Positions 53,778 through 62,586 of a stretch of 64,000 nt of DNA are shown in pieces. Positions within the stretch are counted from its first letter, which is position 1. Each line of letters starts with the position of its first letter. The stretch is from Alphaproteobacteria bacterium RIFCSPHIGHO2_01_FULL_41_14. Its GTDB lineage: Bacteria > Pseudomonadota > Alphaproteobacteria > UBA7879 > UBA5542. The position numbers and the translations under genes are program-made. Location of the stretch: positions 681,493 through 745,492 of the forward strand of contig MEMF01000002.1 in the NCBI GenBank assembly GCA_001767855.1, in the 5' to 3' direction. The notes under the pieces were generated by a model, which saw only the letters and a program-made list of their open reading frames with translations, made no database searches and was not told where the DNA came from.

Positions 53778-54808
53778 AGGATTGTCTCACCCTGGGATTG
53801 ATAGAGACGAAAAGCATCTCGAATCCCCTCCCCCACAAAAATTAAGGAAGTTAACAATATGGTAAGTGCCACAAATCCCGTAATCCCAATCCAGGGAGCA
53901 TAGAGATTATTCTTCCCCTGATTCAAAATTTCTCCCAAAGACGGGGGGCCAAAAGTAGGGACAAACCCTAGAAAATCAATGGTGGCCAGCAACGTGATGG
54001 ACGCAATCAGAAGGAAGGGCACAAGGGTCAGCGGGGCCGATAATACATTGGGAAGAATGTGTCGGAAAATAATGGGAAAAGGTTTAACCCCCATAATGCG
54101 GGCAGCCTTTACATAATCTAAATGACGCGCTTTCAAAAACTCAGCCCGCACAATAGGGACAACCAGCATCCATTTGAACGCCGAAATGACAAAGACTAAA
54201 ACGGCAAAATTCAATCGAAATAAAGCTGACACCGTAATGAGCAGGAAGATAAGGGGCAATCCCGACCACACTTCTGTAAATCGCTGCAATGTGAGATCCA
54301 CATACCCCCCAAAATACCCCTGAATCGCCCCCATAAAAAACCCGATGGTCACACTAATAAGCGTCACTGTTAACCCAAAAATAATGGAAAATCGGTAACC
54401 ATAAATAAGGCGTGCTAATAAATCCCGTCCTTGATCATCTGTCCCCAACCAGTTTTCTTGGGACGGGGGAGAGGGTACCGGCGCTGTCAAATCATAATTG
54501 ACCGTGTTGTAACTATAGGGAATCAAAGGCCATATCATCCATCCGTCTTCTTTGATTAACTTTTTCACAAAAGGATCACGATAATTCGCTGCCGTGACAA
54601 ACGTCCCCCCGAATTCTTGCTCGGAGTAATTAACAACCAAGGGAAAGTAAGCTTTATGCTTATACCAAACAAAGAGAGGTTTATCATTGGCGATGAGTTC
54701 TGCCCCTAAACTGATTAAAAAGGTACCCAGGAAAAAATAAAGCGCATAGACACTTCTCTTTTTTGAAATGAATTTTTGATATTTTTCTGAGAAGATGGAG
54801 GGGGTCAT
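53774..54808 (-). CDS. yejE: Peptide ABC transporter permease YejE
   Basis: The 344-residue protein has an N-terminal membrane segment (FFLGTFLISLGAEL), a periplasmic loop characteristic of YejE (GGTFVTAANYRDPFVKK and LGTDDQGRDLLARL), and the permease core with the EAA-like VKAARIMGVKPFPIIFRHILPN, which docks on YejF. It ends next to yejF and directly follows yejB with no gap. Confidence 0.93.
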   Translation of the reverse strand: MTPSIFSEKYQKFISKKRSVYALYFFLGTFLISLGAELIANDKPLFVWYKHKAYFPLVVNYSEQEFGGTFVTAANYRDPFVKKLIKEDGWMIWPLIPYSYNTVNYDLTAPVPSPPSQENWLGTDDQGRDLLARLIYGYRFSIIFGLTVTLISVTIGFFMGAIQGYFGGYVDLTLQRFTEVWSGLPLIFLLITVSALFRLNFAVLVFVISAFKWMLVVPIVRAEFLKARHLDYVKAARIMGVKPFPIIFRHILPNVLSAPLTLVPFLLIASITLLATIDFLGFVPTFGPPSLGEILNQGKNNLYAPWIGITGFVALTILLTSLIFVGEGIRDAFRLYQSQGETIL

Positions 54809-55876
54809 TTAATCCTCTTTTTCAAAATTAATGCGCGGGTCAATGATACTGTAAAGAAGATCTCCAACCACATGTAGACAGAGGCTCAACAGCGTAAAAA
54901 TGTAAAGAGTCCCAAACATCACCGGATAGTCTCGATTCACAGCGGCTTCAAACCCCAAAAACCCCAAACCATCTAAAGAAAAAATAATTTCGATTAATAA
55001 ATTACTGGTGAAAAAGATGGTAATGAAGGCACTGGGAAACCGTGCCACCAAAGGCAGCATGGCATTACGAAAAATGTGGTTGTAAAGAATTGCTTTCCGA
55101 TCCAACCCCTTTGACCGCGCTGTAATCACATATTGTTTTTGAATCTCTTCAATAAATGAGTTTTTTGTCAGCAAGGTAACACTTGCAAGCCCACAAATAA
55201 CGATGGACACGATGGGCAAGCACAAGTGCCACAAATAATCTGTAATTTTGTGAAAAAAGGTCAGAGACTCCCAGTCATCAGAAGAAAGCCCTCGCAAAGG
55301 AAACCAATCTAGATAAGATCCCCCAGCCAACAGAATGATCAAGAGCAAGGCAAATAAAAAACTGGGAATAGCGTATAAGAACACCATCACAATACTTGAG
55401 ATTGTATCAAATCGACTCCCGTCTCGAACGGCTTTGAACACACCCAAAGGAATGGAGATGAGATAAATTAAAAGCGTTGACCAAAATCCCAAAGACAAAG
55501 AAACGGGCAGTTTTTCTTTGATAAGCTCCCACACAGAAATCTGGCGAAAATAACTGCTCCCAAAATCAAAGGTTAAATAGCTTTTCACCATCAAAAAGAA
55601 TCGCTCTAGGGGCGGCTTATCAAAGCCATACTGTTTTTCTAATTCTTGAATAAACTCTTGGGGTAATCCTCTCGCCCCTCGATAGGAGGAGGAAGAGTCT
55701 GCCCCCGAATCGATCAAGTTGTCTGACAGCCTTCCTTCTACCATGCCACTTGCTTTGGCGATCATCTGATCAATGGGGCCCCCCGGTGTAATTTGCACAA
55801 GAAAGAAATTAATCAGCAGAATAAAAAACAAGGTGGGGAATACCAAAAACAATCGGCGAAAAACGTAAGGCATCAT
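54809..55876 (-). CDS. yejB: Peptide ABC transporter permease YejB
   Basis: The 355-residue protein has about six membrane segments and YejB features: FVVQITPGGPIDQMI-like N terminus (FFLVQITPGGPIDQMIAKA), GARGLPQEFIQELEKQYGFDKP, and the EAA loop TARSKGLDRKAILYNHIFRNAM. It follows yejA by one base and abuts yejE. Confidence 0.93.
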   Translation of the reverse strand: MMPYVFRRLFLVFPTLFFILLINFFLVQITPGGPIDQMIAKASGMVEGRLSDNLIDSGADSSSSYRGARGLPQEFIQELEKQYGFDKPPLERFFLMVKSYLTFDFGSSYFRQISVWELIKEKLPVSLSLGFWSTLLIYLISIPLGVFKAVRDGSRFDTISSIVMVFLYAIPSFLFALLLIILLAGGSYLDWFPLRGLSSDDWESLTFFHKITDYLWHLCLPIVSIVICGLASVTLLTKNSFIEEIQKQYVITARSKGLDRKAILYNHIFRNAMLPLVARFPSAFITIFFTSNLLIEIIFSLDGLGFLGFEAAVNRDYPVMFGTLYIFTLLSLCLHVVGDLLYSIIDPRINFEKED

Positions 55877-55877
55877 C

Positions 55878-57677
55878 TCAGAGACCTTTTTTCTCTAGGG
55901 CCTTCACCCACCACGTATCTGTATCGTATAAACTTGCATCTTTTGGTAACACGTTTAGTTTTCTCCAATAGGCCAAATAGCTCTTTTGAGGGCACCACCC
56001 CGGAATTAGATAATACCCTAACCCGATAATACGATCTAGTAAAGCCGTATAAGTCTTGAGAGTTGCCAGATTTTTGGCTGTTTTAATCTGTGTGACAAGA
56101 TCATCCACAAGGGGATCTTGGACCCCAGACAAATTCAGTGTGGAAGGACTCGCTGCCCATTTGCTCGACCAAAAGAGCTCTTGTTCTGGTCCAGGGATGA
56201 CCACATGCGGGTGGAAATGTAATACCAGGTCAAAATCCAAAGTGCGCAGACGACACGTATGCCCAGACCAATCACTGATGGTAATGGAGGCCTCTATACC
56301 CACTTTCTGTAAATTGTGCAGAAAATCCTGGAATAGAGCCACCTGCCCCGATGTATACACAACCAAATCCAAAACCATGGGTTGGCCCGTCTCTTGGGAC
56401 ACTAACTTCCCTTTTTTCAAAACCCATCCCGCTTCCTTAAAAAGGTCGAGGGCTTGACGAAACCGATCTCGTTCCATGAATGGACCCATTTTGTTCGATG
56501 AATAAGAACAGTCCTTTAATCCCTGGGGCAATGAAGAGGGAGAATATTGACGGCAAAGGTTTCTTTCTGCCACACTCATTTTCTGGGGGGCTCCATACCC
56601 TGAATTCATAAAAATACTGGTGTTTCTTTTATAAGAATGAAAGAACCGCGCTTTATTGAGCCATTCAAAATCAAACAAAAGGGTGAGCGCTTTCCGGATC
56701 CGCCCATCCGATAAATAGGGTCGGCGCGTATTGATAAAAATCCCTGTGAGTCCATGATAAAACGGTTTGTCAAAGGCAACCTTCATCACCTCACCCCGCT
56801 CAGCCGCGGCGAAATCATACCCTTGATGCCAATTGCTGATCCGTTCATCCCTCCACCAGTCGATCAGACCTTTTTTAAAAGCTTCAAACCCCACACGTGA
56901 ATCAGCATAGTACGTCACCTTCAGCGTGTCGAAATTATAAAATCCCTTGTTACAAGGCGCTTTCTCCCCCCACCATGGTCGTACACGTTCGTAAAGAATA
57001 AACTTGCCCAAATCAGAGGACTGAATTTTATAGGGACCGCTCCCTACTAAGAGAGGTTCCTTCTGCCACTGTTTTCCCTCTAAAGACTTTTTAGAGAACA
57101 CCGGAAAAGATCCCAAATGATAGGCCAAATCTCGGTTAGGCCCTTGAAAAACAAATTTAAGAGTGCAGGGATCTAAGATCTCAACCTTTGCCACCTGTTG
57201 AAACAAAGAGCGAAAAGACAGTTTACCTTCTTTTTTGAGCAGATTGAAAGAGAACGCCACATCTTCCGCGGTGATGGGATCTCCATTATGGAAAGTGGCT
57301 TCTTTTCTTAAAGAAAAAACAACAAACCCATGGGCTGGATCCGTCATGACTGATTGGGCGAGGTAAGGATAAGAGGCTTCCAGATTGTCCCGCGCCGGCT
57401 TCATGAGCGTGGCAAAAGTTAACTCCATCTCAGGCACAGTGACGCCCACATCCACATAGGGATTAAACCCGTTGAACCGACGTGATGTGGAGAGATTAAG
57501 ATGGCCTCCTTTGGGTGCCTCAGGGTTTGCATAGGCAAAATGAGAAAAATTTTGTTTATACTTGGGTTGACCCATGCCACGTAACGAGACATAGTGAGAA
57601 CTCGATTGGGCTTGCCCCCAGACAGATGACAAGAAGGAAGGCAGCAAAAAAAGAAGAATGAGTATTTTATAAAACAT
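55878..57677 (-). CDS. yejA: Peptide-binding protein of the YejA type
   Basis: The 599-residue protein has a signal peptide and the family-5 solute-binding fold: YVSLRGMGQPKYKQNF, FAYANPEAPKGG, FNGFNPYV, the SBP-5 strand with FSLRKEATFHNGDPITAEDVAFSF, and GIFINTRRPYLSDGRIRKALTLLFDFEW. It captures peptides for YejBEF. It heads yejA-yejB-yejE-yejF and is divergent from kdsB with 40 bases between. Confidence 0.92.
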   Translation of the reverse strand: MFYKILILLFLLPSFLSSVWGQAQSSSHYVSLRGMGQPKYKQNFSHFAYANPEAPKGGHLNLSTSRRFNGFNPYVDVGVTVPEMELTFATLMKPARDNLEASYPYLAQSVMTDPAHGFVVFSLRKEATFHNGDPITAEDVAFSFNLLKKEGKLSFRSLFQQVAKVEILDPCTLKFVFQGPNRDLAYHLGSFPVFSKKSLEGKQWQKEPLLVGSGPYKIQSSDLGKFILYERVRPWWGEKAPCNKGFYNFDTLKVTYYADSRVGFEAFKKGLIDWWRDERISNWHQGYDFAAAERGEVMKVAFDKPFYHGLTGIFINTRRPYLSDGRIRKALTLLFDFEWLNKARFFHSYKRNTSIFMNSGYGAPQKMSVAERNLCRQYSPSSLPQGLKDCSYSSNKMGPFMERDRFRQALDLFKEAGWVLKKGKLVSQETGQPMVLDLVVYTSGQVALFQDFLHNLQKVGIEASITISDWSGHTCRLRTLDFDLVLHFHPHVVIPGPEQELFWSSKWAASPSTLNLSGVQDPLVDDLVTQIKTAKNLATLKTYTALLDRIIGLGYYLIPGWCPQKSYLAYWRKLNVLPKDASLYDTDTWWVKALEKKGL

Positions 57678-57717
57678 AGTTTAATCCCTATACAGATTTT
57701 TTCAGAGGTCCACAATC

Positions 57718-58461
57718 ATGACAACACCCCTTATCGTTATTCCGAGCCGGTTAGATGCTCAACGGTTCAATCGGAAACCCCTTGCCCTGATCCACGGGAA
57801 GCCCATGATTTTACGGGTGTGGGAACAAGCCATCAAGGCTGACATAGGCCCCGTTGTGGTGGCTTGCTGTTCCAATGAGATAAAAGATTTGATCGAGGCC
57901 GCTGGTGGGATTGCCGTGATTACCCCACCCGAGCTTCCCTCCGGTACAGACCGCGTTCATGCAGGTGCAGATGTTTATGACCCCCAGAAAAAACATGGCG
58001 TGGTCATTAATCTTCAAGGAGACCTACCTGCCATTCATCCGGATGATGTTAAAAAAGTATTGAAGGCCTTGGTGGGTCAGAAAATGGATATTTCTACCCT
58101 GGCATCCCCCATTCACACCGAAGAAGAACGCACCAGCCCCAACGTGGTGAAAGCCATCATTGGCAATCTGAAGGATGACATGGGTCAAGCCTTCTACTTT
58201 ACACGACAACCGGTTTCCTCGGGCCACAATAAAATGTACCACCATGTGGGTATTTATGCCTTTAACCGAGACGTCTTGGCAGACTTTGTGAGTAGACCTC
58301 CCTCCCCCCTGGAAAAGCAAGAATCTCTTGAACAATTGCGAGCGCTTGAAGCTGGTTATACCTTTGGCATCCATTTAACGGACTCTACAGTTTTTGGGGT
58401 GGATCATCCGAGTGACATTCAAAAGACGGAAGATCTTCTGAGAAGACTGAACTGGAGCTAA
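57718..58461 (+). CDS. kdsB: 3-deoxy-manno-octulosonate cytidylyltransferase
   Basis: KdsB activates KDO as CMP-KDO for LPS inner core. The 247-residue protein shows VIPSRLDAQRFNRKPLALIHGKPMI, the nucleotide-binding region, VINLQGDLPAIHPDDV, and YHHVGIYAFNRDVL. Catalytic Arg and Asp are kept. GAGGTCC precedes the ATG. Its 3' end overlaps the convergent epimerase by four bases. Confidence 0.96.
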   Translation: MTTPLIVIPSRLDAQRFNRKPLALIHGKPMILRVWEQAIKADIGPVVVACCSNEIKDLIEAAGGIAVITPPELPSGTDRVHAGADVYDPQKKHGVVINLQGDLPAIHPDDVKKVLKALVGQKMDISTLASPIHTEEERTSPNVVKAIIGNLKDDMGQAFYFTRQPVSSGHNKMYHHVGIYAFNRDVLADFVSRPPSPLEKQESLEQLRALEAGYTFGIHLTDSTVFGVDHPSDIQKTEDLLRRLNWS

Positions 58462-59486
58462 ACGCCGTAATAGGTTTTGTACCAATCCACGAAGTGGCGA
58501 ACGCCTTCTTCGATACGCACTTTGGGTTCAAAGCCGAGTTCTTTTTGGGCCCGTGAAATGTCAGACAGAGACGCCGAGATATCCCCCGGTTGCATGCCTG
58601 TGTACTTAATGGTGGCTTTCTTCCCCACATATTTTTCGATGAAGGCGATATACGCATTCAAATCTTCCATGTTGCCATTCCCTAGATTGTAAATCCGGTG
58701 GGGGGGATTTTTTCCGTCATCCTTGATGGGATTGGATAGGGCTGCCACAATGCCTTCCACGATGTCAGAGACGTACGTAAAGTCTCGCTGCATGTGCCCT
58801 CCATTAAAGACAGTAATGGGTTTGCCTTCCAGGATGTTTTTCGTGAAGATAAACAAAGCCATGTCTGGGCGCCCCCACGGGCCATACACGCTGAAAAATC
58901 TGAGCCCAATAACAGGGAGTCTAAAAAGGTGGGCGTAGGCTTGGCTCAGCAACTCATCACATTTTTTTGTGGCCGCATACACAGCCATGGGCGAATCGGT
59001 GGGGTCTTCTTCGGAAAAAGGCAGCTTAGTATTCGACCCATACACAGACGAAGTACTGGCATATACAAAGTTTTCAATTCCTTTCTGGTGGCGTGCGAGC
59101 TCAAGCAACACCACATTACCCATCACATTGGTATCCACATAACTGTAAGGATCGGTTAAGGAGTGTCGCACCCCCGCTTGGGCTGCCAAATGCACCACAT
59201 GGGTGATTTTGGGGTTCGCTTGGCGCCAGACATCGAGCATCTTTTCTCGGTTTTGAATTTCGGCTTTCACAAAATGAAACGAGGGACCAAAGGTTTTCTG
59301 AAGCTCCACCACGCGGGCTTCTTTCAAGGAGACGTCATAATAGTCAGAGAGAGAATCCACCCCCAGGACAGTCTTGCCCAAACTTAAGAGACGATGAGCG
59401 GTATGAAATCCCACAAACCCTGCAGCGCCAGTGACGAGAATGGTCCCCGTTCCTTGTCTCTGAAATTTTTCAATCAGTGGATTCAT
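58458..59486 (-). CDS. NAD-dependent nucleotide-sugar epimerase (UDP-glucuronate 4-epimerase-like)
   Basis: The 342-residue extended SDR has GAAGFVGFHTAHRLLSLG (GxxGxxG), DSLSDYYDVSLKEAR, HLAAQAGVRHSL, YASTSSVYGSN, and Tyr-x-x-x-Lys in YAATKKCDEL. The DYYD-xx-LK segment is the mark of UDP-glucuronate 4-epimerases, which make UDP-galacturonate for capsule or LPS. UDP-glucose epimerases are a less likely alternative. It lies between kdsB and a lipoprotein gene and may supply LPS sugars. Confidence 0.88.
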   Translation of the reverse strand: MNPLIEKFQRQGTGTILVTGAAGFVGFHTAHRLLSLGKTVLGVDSLSDYYDVSLKEARVVELQKTFGPSFHFVKAEIQNREKMLDVWRQANPKITHVVHLAAQAGVRHSLTDPYSYVDTNVMGNVVLLELARHQKGIENFVYASTSSVYGSNTKLPFSEEDPTDSPMAVYAATKKCDELLSQAYAHLFRLPVIGLRFFSVYGPWGRPDMALFIFTKNILEGKPITVFNGGHMQRDFTYVSDIVEGIVAALSNPIKDDGKNPPHRIYNLGNGNMEDLNAYIAFIEKYVGKKATIKYTGMQPGDISASLSDISRAQKELGFEPKVRIEEGVRHFVDWYKTYYGV

Positions 59487-59492
59487 GAGTCT

Positions 59493-59774
59493 TTAATGAT
59501 TGGAACATACCCGCCGACAACGCGCGGCATAGTGCACCCAGAGATCATAGCAGTTTTGCTTTGTATTGTCACAAAGAATGGGCAAATTTTCTTGCAATAA
59601 TCGCAAGCACTCTTCTTGGCTTTGATGGCACCGGCTGCAATCTTCTCCGCAATAGGCCACAATGGGATTTTCGTGGTAAACAGCAAAGGGCTTTTCGCGA
59701 GGTACTTTTTGCTCTTCCCCATCACAACCACTGAGTGTTATCAATAAAAGCAAGCTGAGTAAAATATGTATCAT
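59493..59774 (-). CDS. Small Cys-rich lipoprotein
   Basis: The 93-residue product has a lipoprotein signal peptide with lipobox L-S-G-C (about 14-17) followed by a short acidic linker. The mature part contains about eight Cys in CGEDCSRCHQSQEEC, LCDNTKQNC and CRRVC, with regular spacing that suggests disulfides or a bound metal. No family recognised. It is just upstream of the epimerase gene on the same strand. Confidence 0.65.
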   Translation of the reverse strand: MIHILLSLLLLITLSGCDGEEQKVPREKPFAVYHENPIVAYCGEDCSRCHQSQEECLRLLQENLPILCDNTKQNCYDLWVHYAARCRRVCSNH

Positions 59775-59869
59775 TGTTTTTCTTTGTTTTTTCTGATCTT
59801 TTATAAAAATTTTATCTTAAAATACAATTTTCTTCTATAGATAAGTTTAAGTATTTACTTTCTTAGCTC

Positions 59870-59898
59870 TTGAAAAGAAGAAAAAGAACATATATATC
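59870..59898 (+). promoter_or_regulatory. Candidate promoter of the following exported protein
   Basis: TTGAAA (59870-59875), spacer of 17 bases, TATATC (59893-59898), in a very AT-rich gap of about 160 bases. Confidence 0.4.
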
Positions 59899-59934
59899 AA
59901 TGTAGTACTTAATTTTATAGGAATATTTAAGACA

Positions 59935-61161
59935 ATGAAATTTATATACCCCCTTTTGTTAGCCTTCGCAACTCTGGCCCCTTTATCTTATGCGGCATCT
60001 GCAGAGATCTCCCAATCTTGTGATGAGCAATCTAGAGAAGCACAGTTGAAGATGATTTCAACCCTAGGCAAAAAAGCTCTCCATGAAGATTCTGAAGTTC
60101 TTTCAGATCTCGCGACTCGTAATATTCTTCCATCTGATCTCCTTGAAAAAATCAGAGGAGTTATTGGGGAAGAAACCTCTTTAGACGCCTTAAAAGCTAT
60201 GGAAATCATATACGAACGTCAATTTTCAAATAGTCACATAATGGCTGCAAGCATATGTGCTGCTCTAGAGGGCACATCATACCACCCTTCTTTGTCCTCA
60301 GAGGAAAGACCTTTTTTCCAATTTGGCCTCAGTCTTTCTTATTTGGCCTCTGGAGACCCACTTAACTCCTCTCTACCCCTCTTGAGAACAGGGCTAAAGT
60401 CTATTTTAGATTATTATACAGGATCTGGGTTCAAAACCTTCTCCATCTCCTCAGACGCTGATGTTGAAGCAGTAAAAAGTACTGAAGAGGATGGCCTTCC
60501 TGTAGTGGAAAGGGCAAAGAGGATAGTAAACGCGGCGAAGCTCAGCTATCAGTTCCTAATAGGGACCCCTCTCACGGAATCTCTTCGTTTCTGGGATGAT
60601 GTGGCTAAAGCCAGCGGATGGTGTGCTCTCCATGAATTTGGGACAGAGCGTTATCGTCAAAAAGAAGTGGCCCTTTTCCGCGACCCCATGGAACAGCGAT
60701 TTCAAAAAATGATTGCTCAAGCCCAGGAATTAAAAACAACCATTGATTACACACAAATCGACTCTCAAAAAGGGACAAACTATGCCGCAATACCTTCTCT
60801 GGAAGAAAAATATGAGATGTTCTTTCTTGAAGAATTGTCTAACTATGTGAATGCTTGCTTGCGCGGTTCATATTATCTAAACCGTGACCGTTCAATGGAT
60901 GAGGGAATCGAGACGGCAAGGGCTACGAAGGCAATGGCCTATAAAAAAATGGCCGATCTTGCGGTCGCTCTGTATCCAGGAAAATCTGGATCTGAAATGA
61001 TTCAAATTATTCAGGGCATGCAGCAACAAGATTGGGCTTTTAGAGAAATGAAAACTCTCTTTCATAGCAATACCACCCCCAACTTGGAAAATGGATTGTG
61101 GGGAGAGCTTATCTTAGGATATGAGAAACTATCTCTCTTAAGAGCTTCTGTCCAGGCTTGA
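59935..61161 (+). CDS. Exported helical protein of unknown function
   Basis: The 408-residue product has a signal peptide ([19 protein letters not shown]) and a mainly helical mature part. Segments such as [20 protein letters not shown] and [19 protein letters not shown] suggest repeats like those of helical bundles, but none is clear. It has few Cys. No family recognised. Its last codons carry the rpmJ promoter. Confidence 0.65.
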   Translation: MKFIYPLLLAFATLAPLSYAASAEISQSCDEQSREAQLKMISTLGKKALHEDSEVLSDLATRNILPSDLLEKIRGVIGEETSLDALKAMEIIYERQFSNSHIMAASICAALEGTSYHPSLSSEERPFFQFGLSLSYLASGDPLNSSLPLLRTGLKSILDYYTGSGFKTFSISSDADVEAVKSTEEDGLPVVERAKRIVNAAKLSYQFLIGTPLTESLRFWDDVAKASGWCALHEFGTERYRQKEVALFRDPMEQRFQKMIAQAQELKTTIDYTQIDSQKGTNYAAIPSLEEKYEMFFLEELSNYVNACLRGSYYLNRDRSMDEGIETARATKAMAYKKMADLAVALYPGKSGSEMIQIIQGMQQQDWAFREMKTLFHSNTTPNLENGLWGELILGYEKLSLLRASVQA

Positions 61162-61186
61162 CAAACCAACAGGATATTGATACTAA
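61158..61186 (+). promoter_or_regulatory. Promoter of rpmJ
   Basis: TTGACA (61158-61163), 17-base spacer, TACTAA (61181-61186), a near-consensus sigma-70 promoter. The -35 box overlaps the stop codon of the upstream exported protein. Confidence 0.6.
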
Positions 61187-61226
61187 TGGGCTCCCTTTTG
61201 AATATAAATGTTTAGAGTTTTTGAAA

Positions 61227-61352
61227 ATGAAAATAGTTAGTTCCCTTAAAACCCTTAGAAAGCGTGACAAAAACTGCCGCGTTGTGCGTCGCAAGGGTCG
61301 TATTTACGTTATTAATAAAGCCAACCCTCGCTTTAAGGCCCGCCAAGGATAA
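61227..61352 (+). CDS. rpmJ: Large ribosomal subunit protein bL36
   Basis: The frame is open from 61158, but homology begins at ATG 61227: [41 protein letters not shown], 41 residues. Only one Cys is present, so it is the zinc-free form found in Alphaproteobacteria. A promoter lies 41 bases upstream and a terminator follows. Confidence 0.97.
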   Translation: MKIVSSLKTLRKRDKNCRVVRRKGRIYVINKANPRFKARQG

Positions 61353-61375
61353 CTAAGCGAACAGCGTATGGCTAG

Positions 61376-61408
61376 CAAAAACCCGACTAAACTTTAGCCG
61401 GGTTTTTT
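61376..61408 (+). terminator. Rho-independent terminator after rpmJ
   Basis: ACCCGACTAAA and TTTAGCCGGGT form a stem with one mismatch, followed by TTTTTTATTGG; the A-tract on the other strand makes it bidirectional for the minus-strand gene at 61430. Confidence 0.88.
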
Positions 61409-61429
61409 ATTGGCTGGAGGGAAAGAGAC

Positions 61430-62554
61430 TTATGCCTCCATCAACCTTTTTAATCGGGACACAATACCTTCTGATGCCTGAGATGGTATACCCGCGGCTG
61501 TCATGATTTCTTGGTTCTCTTTCAAACGCGTCGCCCATAGCTTGGGTTGCCCCAGCATCTTTTGCGTCAAATATTTTTCAAGTTGATCTTCTGTTTCTAC
61601 TCGGATCACCAATTTTTGATCCGTTAAAAAATTATGATATTCCTTGCCAGCTACATAAACACAGGACACTCCCACAGAAAAGGCTTGCTGACAAACAGAG
61701 GACTTGTGACAGACCAAGACATCTGCGATGGTCGCCAAACTGTTTGTCTTGATGTCATTACTCACTTTAATATTCCTCGCGTTCGCGTCCTTAACTGCAG
61801 CCCGCTCTACACTTCCATCTGTCTTCGGATGATAGGTAACGAAAACTTTCCAATGAGGATGACGAGCCACTGTCCTGACAAAGATATCAAGATTTTTCTT
61901 ATAGGTATCATCTGTACCTCCCGCAAAAACGATCACTTTTTGATTCATTTCCAAGCCAAGATCTTTTCTTAGTTTTGTCCGGTCAGTGGATTCAAAGACA
62001 TCCCTCCACTCTTCCAAAGCGGGCTGACCCACGGCCTCCACCGGAGTGCCTTTGAAAAGATCCTGGAAAGGGGCCACCAGAAAAACTGCGCAGACCATAT
62101 AAAGGTGAATTGGCCCCACCGTTTTCACAAAAGGCTGGATAAATTCTTTGCCTTCTGGTGGATCGAAATTATCGTAGATGGCCACTTGTTGTGATTTGGG
62201 GAAGGCATTTAAAACCTGTGCTTGCCCAGCAGAGGCCATACCCGCCAATACAATCTTGGGCTCAAATTCTTTTTGTACTGATCGTATGTCTGTTTCTGAT
62301 AACAATTGTCCCCGATTTTCCAAACTTCCGCTCTTCAGAATATGGAGCATCTTTTCATCCTTAAAAATATCCACCCCCCGTCCAAAAGCAGTAATAGCAT
62401 AGGTCATATTATTTTTTGTAATCTCAGGAAGGAGTCGCTTCATAATGTTCGAATCCCCTGTATCATAGGCACAGAGCAAAACATCCACAGGTTTCCCTGC
62501 GAAGGTTGATAAACATAAACAAATGAGTAGGTAAAAGATTGAAAAAATACGCAT
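61430..62554 (-). CDS. Exported GT-B-like glycosyltransferase or epimerase homologue
   Basis: ATG at 62554 follows GAAGAGGTGTGG, with a good signal peptide (FSIFYLLICLCLSTFAG); 374 residues. The mature part has the two Rossmann domains of GT-B proteins: VDVLLCAYDTGDSN in the first, KVIVFAGGTDDTYKKNLDI and WKVFVTYHPKTDG, and DVLVCHKSSVCQQAFSVGVSCVYVA in the second, resembling UDP-GlcNAc 2-epimerases and CDP-glycerol-type transferases. Nucleotide sugars are not expected outside the cytoplasm, so export is odd and may point to a host-acting protein. Confidence 0.7.
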   Translation of the reverse strand: MRIFSIFYLLICLCLSTFAGKPVDVLLCAYDTGDSNIMKRLLPEITKNNMTYAITAFGRGVDIFKDEKMLHILKSGSLENRGQLLSETDIRSVQKEFEPKIVLAGMASAGQAQVLNAFPKSQQVAIYDNFDPPEGKEFIQPFVKTVGPIHLYMVCAVFLVAPFQDLFKGTPVEAVGQPALEEWRDVFESTDRTKLRKDLGLEMNQKVIVFAGGTDDTYKKNLDIFVRTVARHPHWKVFVTYHPKTDGSVERAAVKDANARNIKVSNDIKTNSLATIADVLVCHKSSVCQQAFSVGVSCVYVAGKEYHNFLTDQKLVIRVETEDQLEKYLTQKMLGQPKLWATRLKENQEIMTAAGIPSQASEGIVSRLKRLMEA

Positions 62555-62586
62555 GTCCACACCTCTTCAAAACAATTAAACGAAGG

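Noticed and set aside
59483..59731. Second minus-strand frame overlapping the Cys-rich lipoprotein
   Set aside because: The other frame has a lipobox signal peptide and regular Cys residues, whereas this one has neither.
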